In this document: one piece after another, positions 39,181-47,965 of the stretch
Position numbering within the stretch: position 1 is the first letter of the stretch
How the letters are laid out: every line of letters begins with the position of its first letter
NCBI GenBank assembly: GCA_024692825.1
Contig: JAILMB010000098.1
Span: 1 to 51,963 of the forward strand
Length of the DNA stretch: 51,963 bases
Reading direction: 5' to 3'
Source: Lachnospiraceae bacterium
GTDB taxonomy: Bacteria; Bacillota; Clostridia; Lachnospirales; Lachnospiraceae
Program-made: the position numbers and the translations under genes
The notes under the pieces: generated by a model
Told to the model about the DNA's origin: nothing
Seen by the model: the letters and a program-made list of their open reading frames with translations, nothing else
Database searches by the model: none

Positions 39181-39214
39181 AAAAGCTTTCGATCAAAAGA
39201 CCGAAAGCTTTCTA
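39181..39214 (-). terminator. Terminator downstream of galT
   Basis: AAAGCTTTCG...CGAAAGCTTT stem with an A-run on the plus strand. Confidence 0.75.
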
Positions 39215-39244
39215 AAATACTATGTTTCTATTTCACAACTGTTT

Positions 39245-40732
39245 TTATAGAGTAGATACAAATCTTCTAAATGCCTCTAAACCTTCTTCGCTACACTTAA
39301 AGACACCAGCATCCTCTAATACCTTGCAGAATACGATTCCCACTTCTTTTTGCAGGATTTCTTCTACATTGTCCTTTGTGATGGTGTAGTTTCCTTTGAA
39401 CTCATCCACCCAATCTGCATGCTTTGCAAGAACCTCATCTTTGCGAAGATTCTTTCCGGAAACAATGGCATCTGCCAACTGTTCCAATTCTCCCTTTAAT
39501 CGAGATGGAAGCACTGCTAGTCCCATAACTTCAATCAGGCCAATGTTTTCCTTCTTAATGTGATGAAGCTTTTCATGAGGATGATAAACTCCCAAAGGAT
39601 GTTCCTCTGTTGTAATGTTATTACGAAGTGCCAAATCTAACTCAAATAAGTCACCTCTCTTACGGGCAATTGGAGTAATGGTATTGTGAGGTTCTCCGTC
39701 AGTTTCTGCAAAAACAAATGCTGCTTCATCGGTATAACCTCTCCAGGCACCCAGGATATGATCTGCTAAATCAATGATTCGCTTCTCATCCTTACACTGT
39801 AAACGAATTACTGATAATGGCCATTTTACAATACCACAGGTAACATCTTCATAACCCTTTACACTAAAGGTATCAATAATAGGAGCCTTTTCCATAGCAA
39901 AGGTATAATGTCCACCCTGGAAGTGATCATGGCTTAAAATAGATCCCCCTACGATTGGCAAATCTGCATTTGATCCTAAGAAGTAATGAGGGAATAACTT
40001 AATAAAGTCAAAAAGCTTTACAAAAGTAGCCTTTTCAATCTTCATAGGTGTATGCTGTCCGTTAAATACAATACAGTGTTCATTGTAGTATACATATGGA
40101 GAGTACTGAAATCCCCAATCACTGTCATTGATACGAATTGGAATAATTCTGTGATTCTCTCTTGCCGGATGATTTGCTCTTCCTGCATAACCCTCATTTT
40201 CCACGCAAAGCAAGCATTTTGGATAAGCTGACTGAGGTGCATTTTTCGCAGCTGCAATGGCCTTTGGATCCTTTTCCGGCTTCGATAGATTAATGGTAAC
40301 ATCTAAGGTTCCATAATCTGTATCTACTGTCCATTTCAAATCCTTTTTAACACGATAGGTACGAATGTAATCAGAGGCACGGCTCAATCCATAGAAGTAA
40401 TTTGTAGCTTCCTGCGGGCTTTCCTCATATTTTTCTTTAAATACACGCTGTACCTCTGCCGGACGTGGAGTCAAACAATTCATAAGCTTTGTATCAAACA
40501 AGTCACGATAGACAATGCTGTCTTCGATAATTCCTCTTTGAACTGCTTCATCCAACAAGTCCTTTAACACTTCCTCTAACACGATGTTTGACATATCGCA
40601 TTCAACATCTGTGTACTCATCCTCATGAAAACATTCTAATAATAAATTTGTTGCATATACTCTCTCGCACTCTGGCATCAACCCACTGCTGATTCCATAC
40701 TGAACTAATTTTTTAATGTTTTCGCTTAACAT
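39245..40732 (-). CDS. galT: UDP-glucose--hexose-1-phosphate uridylyltransferase, class II GalT
   Basis: ENHRIIPIRINDSDWGFQYSPYVYYNEHCIVFNGQHTPMKI, GGSILSHDHFQGGHYTFAM. Confidence 0.93.
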   Translation of the reverse strand: MLSENIKKLVQYGISSGLMPECERVYATNLLLECFHEDEYTDVECDMSNIVLEEVLKDLLDEAVQRGIIEDSIVYRDLFDTKLMNCLTPRPAEVQRVFKEKYEESPQEATNYFYGLSRASDYIRTYRVKKDLKWTVDTDYGTLDVTINLSKPEKDPKAIAAAKNAPQSAYPKCLLCVENEGYAGRANHPARENHRIIPIRINDSDWGFQYSPYVYYNEHCIVFNGQHTPMKIEKATFVKLFDFIKLFPHYFLGSNADLPIVGGSILSHDHFQGGHYTFAMEKAPIIDTFSVKGYEDVTCGIVKWPLSVIRLQCKDEKRIIDLADHILGAWRGYTDEAAFVFAETDGEPHNTITPIARKRGDLFELDLALRNNITTEEHPLGVYHPHEKLHHIKKENIGLIEVMGLAVLPSRLKGELEQLADAIVSGKNLRKDEVLAKHADWVDEFKGNYTITKDNVEEILQKEVGIVFCKVLEDAGVFKCSEEGLEAFRRFVSTL

Positions 40733-41628
40733 TAATGCTCCCTCTCTTTTCTTACTTTAATAAAAATTTTATCTTTTAATTTAATAAAATGATAAACCAG
40801 ATAAATAAGCGACAGGATTACAAGTACTGCTGATAATACCTGAGACACTGCCACGTTCGTACCAGAAAACTTTAACTGATCTGTACGAAGCCCTTCAATC
40901 CACATTCTTCCAAGTCCATACAACGCCAGGTAAAAGAACCATATTTCTCCATCAAAGGATTTCTTTTTTCGAAGGAAAAATAAAAACAAAAATACACCTA
41001 CGTTCCAAAGACTTTCATATAGAAACGTGGGATGAACGCTTATAAAAGATATGCCATCTATAGTCACAAGATGTTGCATCATCTCTGTCGTAATGTCTGT
41101 ACTGTCACGAACCGCCTCTATTGGAATCTGCATAGAGAATAATCCATCAGAATATCCACCAAAAGCTTCCCGATTAAAGAAGTTTCCCCAACGACCGAAA
41201 ACCTGTCCGATCAAAACTCCTAAACAGGCAGAATCTGCAACATCTAAAAATTTTAATTTTTTAATATGGCATACAATCAGTGTACCAATAAGTCCACCAA
41301 TAATACCACCATAAATCGCCAGTCCGCCTTCCCGGAACTTAAAGACATCAATCCAATTGTCTTTGTATTCATCCCACGAAAAGACGACGTAATAGACTCT
41401 CGCACCGATTACTCCTATAATAATCGCCCAAAGAATCACATCCATATACGCATCTTCGTCCTGACCTTTTCTTTTTGCATCAGACAAAATGAAGGCCCCT
41501 GCAAGTACCATCCCAAAGGCTATGATCATTCCATAATAGGCAATGTCAATACCAAAGAGTTGTATGCTTTGGCCCACGTTTTTAAAAGCAATGTGTAAGT
41601 TTTGAAATAAAATACTGTCTACGCTCAT
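40732..41628 (-). CDS. lgt: Prolipoprotein diacylglyceryl transferase
   Basis: GARVYYVVFSWDEYKDN, GGLAIYGGIIGGLIG, GQVFGRWGNFFNREAFGG, HPTFLYESLWN. Confidence 0.95.
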   Translation of the reverse strand: MSVDSILFQNLHIAFKNVGQSIQLFGIDIAYYGMIIAFGMVLAGAFILSDAKRKGQDEDAYMDVILWAIIIGVIGARVYYVVFSWDEYKDNWIDVFKFREGGLAIYGGIIGGLIGTLIVCHIKKLKFLDVADSACLGVLIGQVFGRWGNFFNREAFGGYSDGLFSMQIPIEAVRDSTDITTEMMQHLVTIDGISFISVHPTFLYESLWNVGVFLFLFFLRKKKSFDGEIWFFYLALYGLGRMWIEGLRTDQLKFSGTNVAVSQVLSAVLVILSLIYLVYHFIKLKDKIFIKVRKEREH

Positions 41629-41978
41629 TCTTCCTTGTCCCGGTCTTCTAACATCTGGTAAATCTTAATGCGCATAGACTCCCTGTCTTCTAAACCGAAG
41701 AAAATGCTACCGCAGTCAAAAGTACCGTCCTCTCTTTTATTGCATCGGACGATTTTCAAGAAGACATCCACTGTCTGTTTGGTCCAAAGAGTTATTTTGC
41801 CCATATAGCAATCCCCAATGTTTAACTCCTTATCACAATGAAATCCCACACCATTTTCAGAAACATCATGTACTGAGATTTCAATTTCTGGCGCCTGTCC
41901 CTTGTCAGATTTGCTAACCAGTTTCAAGGTAAATCGATCCTCCAGTTCAGATCTTTTTTTCCGTCTCTTCTCGTCCAT
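41625..41978 (-). CDS. PilZ domain protein (putative c-di-GMP effector)
   Basis: RRKKR (RxxxR) and DVSENG (DxSxxG) motifs, beta-barrel-like body. Start trimmed to MDEKRRKK. Confidence 0.8.
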   Translation of the reverse strand: MDEKRRKKRSELEDRFTLKLVSKSDKGQAPEIEISVHDVSENGVGFHCDKELNIGDCYMGKITLWTKQTVDVFLKIVRCNKREDGTFDCGSIFFGLEDRESMRIKIYQMLEDRDKEE

Positions 41979-42033
41979 ATTAATTCCCCCTATCACGCTC
42001 CACAGTTTCTATTATCAATATACCATTAAAGAA

Positions 42034-44184
42034 TTATATCATCAAATCTGTTTTTTCTTTGCTCTCTTTAATCATTAGATTTAGTTTCTTACATGGAATA
42101 CTAAGTACCAATCCAATTACAAGAGCAACACCGATATAGGTTAAAAGTCCTGACATATATACCCAATAATCGTTTTCATACATTCCGGCTACGCATTCTC
42201 GAATGGCATTCATTCCATAGGCAAATGGCATATATTTATACATGAGCTGATAAACCACAGGAAGAACTTCTACCGGGAAGGTTCCACCACTTCCTGCCAC
42301 CTGCAATACCATTAACACAACTGCAACGGCCTCTCCAACTGCTTCGAAGGCATAGGTAAGTGAATACAAAAGCAGGGTAAAGGTAAAGCTCGTAAAGGAG
42401 CATGCCAGCCAGAATAAAAACTTATGCTGACACTGAATCTGAGTAAAGAACAATGCACCAAACACCGTTATGACGGTCTGTAATTGACCAATCAAGAAAA
42501 ATACGATGTATCGCCCAAAGAATTCTTCAAAGGTGGTCATCTTCTCAACACCAGGAATCGGTTCTACCTTTGTATGAACTAAAGCAACTAGTATCAGCGC
42601 CCCTACCCAGATGGATAAGACAATATAAAATGGAGCTGTGGCAGAACCATTGTTTTCCACTTCATAAATGTTTTGCTGATTCAAATCAATAGGATCAGAA
42701 ATAAAATCTGAGATCACTTCCGGATCTGTCTCAATAAGCTTTAGAAGCATTTTATACTGCTCATTTTCTTCCATTCCCTCCATGTCAGAAATCAATCCCT
42801 GCAAATCCCCCTGCATTCCAAGGATTTCATCTCTTGTGCTCTCTAGGTTTCCTTTTCCCATAGAAAGCATATCCGGATAAGAACCTAAAATATCAGAAAG
42901 TTCCTGAATTCCAGAGCTGGAATAATTTAAAAGAGAACTTACTTCATTTAAGGACTGTCCAATGGCACTCATAGTAGAAGAAAGTTGAGGTTCTACTGTA
43001 TTTTTGTAATCATTAGATAGGGTTTGAAGTGATTCTCTTGCTCCCGATACTTCTCCTAAAAGGGCATTCAAAAGGGACTGTGCATCCTGCTGGGTTCCCT
43101 GTGCACAAGCCTCTAGAGCTTTTGCATTTGTAATCATAGTGTTAAAATTCGTATCCACATCATCAATACCTGCATCAATGATGGAATTATACTGTCCCTT
43201 CACCCCGGAAGATGTGGTTTGGAAGGCAGCCTGAACAGCGGATACTGCAGTTCTAATAGATGCAGCCTGAGCTTCTGTAATTCTACCTGCTGTTTGAACG
43301 TCGTCTAACACCTGGGACAAAAGCGATTCCAGCTGAGCCAACTGGCCATCTGCTTCCTCTAAACTAAACATCACCATGTCAGATACTGTGGATACTGCTT
43401 CTCCGCCGGAATCTGCAGCAGCATCAGCTGCATTAATCATAGCTCTACTGTTATTTTCAATATAGTCTAACTCATCCGTAACACCCTTTGTTGCTTCCAT
43501 CAAAGAATCAGAAGCATCAATCAAACTAATAAAGGAGTTTAAGATTGCTACTGATGTAGACAAATCCGAATCCATTCTCTTTAGTTTTGAAAGTGCACTG
43601 TCAGAAAGAGCAGCGGTATCAGAATCCTCTCCTGAAACAATGTAGGCACTTGCCTTTACCATAGTTTCTGCTAAGGTACTGACAAAGGCTTTGTTTACCT
43701 CTTCTTGCACCGTGGTTTTTACTTTTCCTGTAATCTTTGGTGCAATGGCATTTTTCTTTTCATTTTCATAATAGATAATACGAGGATGATTTAAATCACC
43801 TCCAATGAAGCTAAGCATATCTTCAGAAAAGTTTTGGTCAATAACCAAGGCAGCATAGCACTGTCCACTTTCCACCTGTTCCACTGCTTCATATGAGCTG
43901 TCCAAAAATACCCAGTTGATACTGTCATTTTCCTTTAAATTATCAACTACAATCTGGCCAACGTTTACTTCTATTCCATCTAAATCTGTTCCCTCATCTG
44001 CAGTGGCCACCGCAACAGAAAGCTGACTTGTTGCCTCTTTTTCATAAGGTGCCCAGTTTGACAGTATATTAAACCATGCGTATAGAGAAGGAATTACAGA
44101 TAATCCGATAATAACAACAACCGCTACAACGTTGGTATATAAATGCTTTGCATCAGAGGCAAAAATACGAATAATATTACGCAT
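42034..44184 (-). CDS. YhgE/Pip family membrane protein
   Basis: VPSLYAWFNILSNWAPYE N-terminus, coiled-coil middle, C-terminal ABC-2-like TM block. Start 44184 has better RBS spacing than 44190. Confidence 0.85.
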   Translation of the reverse strand: MRNIIRIFASDAKHLYTNVVAVVVIIGLSVIPSLYAWFNILSNWAPYEKEATSQLSVAVATADEGTDLDGIEVNVGQIVVDNLKENDSINWVFLDSSYEAVEQVESGQCYAALVIDQNFSEDMLSFIGGDLNHPRIIYYENEKKNAIAPKITGKVKTTVQEEVNKAFVSTLAETMVKASAYIVSGEDSDTAALSDSALSKLKRMDSDLSTSVAILNSFISLIDASDSLMEATKGVTDELDYIENNSRAMINAADAAADSGGEAVSTVSDMVMFSLEEADGQLAQLESLLSQVLDDVQTAGRITEAQAASIRTAVSAVQAAFQTTSSGVKGQYNSIIDAGIDDVDTNFNTMITNAKALEACAQGTQQDAQSLLNALLGEVSGARESLQTLSNDYKNTVEPQLSSTMSAIGQSLNEVSSLLNYSSSGIQELSDILGSYPDMLSMGKGNLESTRDEILGMQGDLQGLISDMEGMEENEQYKMLLKLIETDPEVISDFISDPIDLNQQNIYEVENNGSATAPFYIVLSIWVGALILVALVHTKVEPIPGVEKMTTFEEFFGRYIVFFLIGQLQTVITVFGALFFTQIQCQHKFLFWLACSFTSFTFTLLLYSLTYAFEAVGEAVAVVLMVLQVAGSGGTFPVEVLPVVYQLMYKYMPFAYGMNAIRECVAGMYENDYWVYMSGLLTYIGVALVIGLVLSIPCKKLNLMIKESKEKTDLMI

Positions 44185-44596
44185 TGTCATCCTCCTTTAG
44201 CTTTTCAATTTTTTCCATCACTTTTTGTTTCCCCTCATCGATTCTCGCATCAATGGCATCCATCTTTCGGTTCACTTCTGCCTCGGCAATTTCTACCTTT
44301 GCACCGATCAAAGAATCTGCCTGTTTTTCTGTTTCGCCAGAAAAATCCATTAGCTGCTCCTGCAGCTTATAATCACTGTACTCGATATATACAAGATATG
44401 CCGCAATCCCAAATAAGGACACAATCCACAAAATTAAAAATATTAGTTTTGAATCTTTTACAAAAAAACTCATAAACAAAAATACCAGGGGAAGCAAAAT
44501 ATTTACCTTTAATCCCACACGTATTTTATTCTGATTCTTCTCGTGCAAATCCTGCTGATACTGCGTATATTTTTCAAATGCTTTCTTATAATCCAT
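44177..44596 (-). CDS. Small 2-TM coiled-coil membrane protein
   Basis: 139 aa, two hydrophobic helices followed by an EAEVNRKMDAIDARIDEGKQKVMEKIEKL coiled coil; overlaps the next gene start. Confidence 0.75.
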   Translation of the reverse strand: MDYKKAFEKYTQYQQDLHEKNQNKIRVGLKVNILLPLVFLFMSFFVKDSKLIFLILWIVSLFGIAAYLVYIEYSDYKLQEQLMDFSGETEKQADSLIGAKVEIAEAEVNRKMDAIDARIDEGKQKVMEKIEKLKEDDNA

Positions 44597-44605
44597 AACT
44601 ACCCT

Positions 44606-46765
44606 CTATAACATCTTTGTATCTTCCATACGTTTTTCCATAAAGTGGCTCAAAGGCATAAATGGCTTTCGAATCCAAAGTCCAATGGCTAGGGATGCGA
44701 TTACAAAGCCGCCTAACTCCAATAAATAGATGACGTAGTCGTGACCATAGAATCCTGCGATACACTCTCTCATGGCATTGATGCCATATGGGAATGGGAA
44801 GAAAATATAAACTCTCTGGAAAAATTCCGGTAAAAGTTCAATCGGGTAAGTACCACTACTTCCTGCAATCTGAAGTACAACAATTACAACTGCCAATGCC
44901 TTTCCCACATCTCCAAAAGCAAGAACCAAAGAGTAAATCAGTAGGGAAAATACAAATCCCGTAATGGCCGACGCCACCCAGAACAAAAATGGATGAACGC
45001 ACTGTACATGTAATAAATACAAATCTCCAAGTACAATAATCAATGTTTGAATCTGTCCCACCACGAAAAAGATAAGATATCTTCCAAAGTACAATTCATA
45101 ATCTTTTGCATCCGGATATCTGTCTTCTGAAGGTTTCACTTTTAAAATCGCTGTTAAAATCAACGCTCCAACCCAAATGGCAAGCACGGTATAAAATGGT
45201 GTAACTGCAGAACCGTAATTTTCCACCGGATAAATGGCTTCTGATTCAATCTGTACCGGTTCTGAGAAAAATTCTCCATAGATATCCGGATTTCCAGATA
45301 GGGTGTCCATTAATACTTCTACTTTTTCATCATCTGAAGCCTCTTGCACCTTTTCAATGGTTTCTGTCAATCGATCGCTTAACATGGCTAAGGCTTCTTT
45401 TGTTTGTAGTAAACTTTGATTTCCAGAATTAACAGTTAACTGAAGGGCTCCAAAAATATCTCCCATACCAGCCAGGGTTCCTGATAAATTCGTCATCAAT
45501 GTATTTGCATTTGTAATGACAACCGATAGGGATTCTAAGGTCTCATCCAATTGAGGAATCAGGCTCTTATCCAATTTTGATTGCATTGTTTCTACAAAGC
45601 CAATCAATCCATCTAATTGCTGAATAAGGGCTGCTTGATTACTAGAAAACGCCTCTTCAGAGGTAGTTGCTGCAAGTTGGCTTTGAATGGTTGCAATCTG
45701 AGTTTCCATATCGCTTGTAATACCAAGTAAGGTAGAAATCGTTGAAACCGTATCTGATATGGTGGTATTTCCTGTAGTATCTGTAGCAACGGATACCAAA
45801 GATGACTTTAACGCTGTCAGTGCCTTATCACTTTGATTTAAATCTGAAATGGTTTTATCCAAAGCTTCATTCATAGCTTTCACGTCATTTGTTAAAATGG
45901 CCGCTTCCAGATCGCTCTTTGCTTTTGTAAGGGCATTGTCTACTGATCCAAGAGCCAGAGACACTTCCTTTGAATAATCCGATAAGGTTCCCTGGCTGTC
46001 TTCAATACTATCACTTGCATCTGCTAAAGATTCCTGACCTTCCTTTGCCTTTTCCTCATAGTAATCTACATCTTTGTCCGCACTTGAGATTGCAGAGGAA
46101 AGAACCTGATTTCCAGCCACAGCTCCATCAATGGTCTTTTCATATTCCTGTAATTCGGAATTCACCTTTTCCATTCGTTCAATCAAAGAATCGATGCCGC
46201 CATCTTCTTCGATATCATCAGCCAGCTGATTTGCATCTTCAAAAATCGTAGTAGTCATAACCTTTACAAATTTTTCATTGATATTATTTTGCAAAGTTTC
46301 CACTACGGTATCTGATATTTTTGTTGCTACGGGGTTTTTCTTTTGATTCTGATAAAAGATCAGCTGAGGTTTTTCTACATCTTCAATGAACACGTTGTAC
46401 ATGTTATAAGAAAAATCTTCTGTTACTACAACGGCTCCATAATAGGTGCCATCCTCAACCTTTGCTAGAGCTTCCTCTTGAGAGTCTACAAACTGCCAGT
46501 CAATCTTATCGTTTTCTTTCAACTCTGCGATAATGTCATCACCGGCATTTTCGTATACTCCCTCGTCATCCGTGTAACCTTTATCCAGTGACACTGCTGC
46601 CATTTTCAGGTTTCCGGTATTTCCGTAAGGATCCCAGTTAGAATAGATATTACACCAGGCATATAATGCCGGCAAAAAGCAAACGCCCACCACAATGATG
46701 AGCGCAAAAAAACTCTTAAATAAATGTTTAAGATCTGTATGAAAAATAGTTTTTATCATTTTCAT
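44606..46765 (-). CDS. YhgE/Pip family membrane protein
   Basis: FLPALYAWCNIYSNWDPYGNTGNLKMAAVSLDKGY; same architecture as 42034-44184. Confidence 0.85.
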   Translation of the reverse strand: MKMIKTIFHTDLKHLFKSFFALIIVVGVCFLPALYAWCNIYSNWDPYGNTGNLKMAAVSLDKGYTDDEGVYENAGDDIIAELKENDKIDWQFVDSQEEALAKVEDGTYYGAVVVTEDFSYNMYNVFIEDVEKPQLIFYQNQKKNPVATKISDTVVETLQNNINEKFVKVMTTTIFEDANQLADDIEEDGGIDSLIERMEKVNSELQEYEKTIDGAVAGNQVLSSAISSADKDVDYYEEKAKEGQESLADASDSIEDSQGTLSDYSKEVSLALGSVDNALTKAKSDLEAAILTNDVKAMNEALDKTISDLNQSDKALTALKSSLVSVATDTTGNTTISDTVSTISTLLGITSDMETQIATIQSQLAATTSEEAFSSNQAALIQQLDGLIGFVETMQSKLDKSLIPQLDETLESLSVVITNANTLMTNLSGTLAGMGDIFGALQLTVNSGNQSLLQTKEALAMLSDRLTETIEKVQEASDDEKVEVLMDTLSGNPDIYGEFFSEPVQIESEAIYPVENYGSAVTPFYTVLAIWVGALILTAILKVKPSEDRYPDAKDYELYFGRYLIFFVVGQIQTLIIVLGDLYLLHVQCVHPFLFWVASAITGFVFSLLIYSLVLAFGDVGKALAVVIVVLQIAGSSGTYPIELLPEFFQRVYIFFPFPYGINAMRECIAGFYGHDYVIYLLELGGFVIASLAIGLWIRKPFMPLSHFMEKRMEDTKML

Positions 46766-46845
46766 TGATTTATTCTCTCCTTTTGAATCAATGAAAATTA
46801 TAACATTTTTTTATTTGTATAACACCTACAAATTAATACATTTGT

Positions 46846-47910
46846 TTATGTCTCATCGATAATCAACATTGCATCGCCAAATGAGAAGAAACGATATCTA
46901 TCTTTTACTGCTTCTTCGTAGGCCGCTAAAACATGCTCTCTTCCTGCTAAAGCAGAGACTAGCATAATAAGGGTAGACTGAGGCAAATGGAAGTTTGTAA
47001 TCAATCCATCAATCACTTTAAACTCATAGCCCGGGTAAATGAAGATTTCTGTATCACCGCTCTTTGGCTCTAAGCATACATTTTTACCATCAATCTTTTC
47101 TGCCACTGCAGACTCTAGGGTTCTCGTAGAAGTTGTTCCAACGGAAATTACCCTTCCACCATTTCGTTTGGTTTCATTGATAATATCACAGGCTTCCTTT
47201 GACACTTGAAAATACTCCGAATGCATGTGATGCTCTAAAATGTTTTCCACCTTTACAGGACGGAAGGTTCCTAGACCTACATGAAGTGTAACTTCAGCAA
47301 TCTTTACTCCCATGGCTTTAATTTCTTCTAGAAGTTCCTTTGTAAAATGAAGTCCTGCTGTAGGAGCTGCTGCGGATCCTTCGTATTTTGCATAAACTGT
47401 TTGATAACGATTCTTATCTTCCAACTTATGGGTAATATAAGGTGGAAGCGGCATTTCTCCCAGGGAATCCAACACTTCTTCAAAGATGCCTTCATAGGAA
47501 AAGCGAATCATTCGATTGCCTTCCTCTACCACATCAATTACTTCTGCTGTTAAACGTCCATCACCAAAAGAAAGTTTAGCACCCACACGGCATTTCTTTC
47601 CAGGTCGCACTAAAGTTTCCCAAACGTCCCCTTCGTGACGTTTTAATAGAAGCACTTCCACTGCTGCTCCTGTTTCTGCCTTCACACCATAGAGTCGTGC
47701 AGGTATTACCTTTGTGTTGTTAATTACAAGGCAGTCCCCTGGACGCAAATACTCTTTTACATCATAAAAGTGGCGATGGGTTACATCGCCGCTTTTTTTA
47801 TTTAAGACCATTAGTCTTGATTCATCTCTTTTTAAGAGAGGATCTTGAGCTATTAATTCCTCTGGAAGTTCATAGTCGTAATCCTCTACTCTCATAGCTA
47901 ATTCGCTCAT
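46846..47910 (-). CDS. queA: tRNA preQ1(34) S-adenosylmethionine ribosyltransferase-isomerase
   Basis: [62 protein letters not shown]. Confidence 0.97.
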   Translation of the reverse strand: MSELAMRVEDYDYELPEELIAQDPLLKRDESRLMVLNKKSGDVTHRHFYDVKEYLRPGDCLVINNTKVIPARLYGVKAETGAAVEVLLLKRHEGDVWETLVRPGKKCRVGAKLSFGDGRLTAEVIDVVEEGNRMIRFSYEGIFEEVLDSLGEMPLPPYITHKLEDKNRYQTVYAKYEGSAAAPTAGLHFTKELLEEIKAMGVKIAEVTLHVGLGTFRPVKVENILEHHMHSEYFQVSKEACDIINETKRNGGRVISVGTTSTRTLESAVAEKIDGKNVCLEPKSGDTEIFIYPGYEFKVIDGLITNFHLPQSTLIMLVSALAGREHVLAAYEEAVKDRYRFFSFGDAMLIIDET

Positions 47911-47965
47911 GAAAAAATTCCTTTTCTAATCAAAATTTCTTTTACAGAAATTCCATTATACTCTC

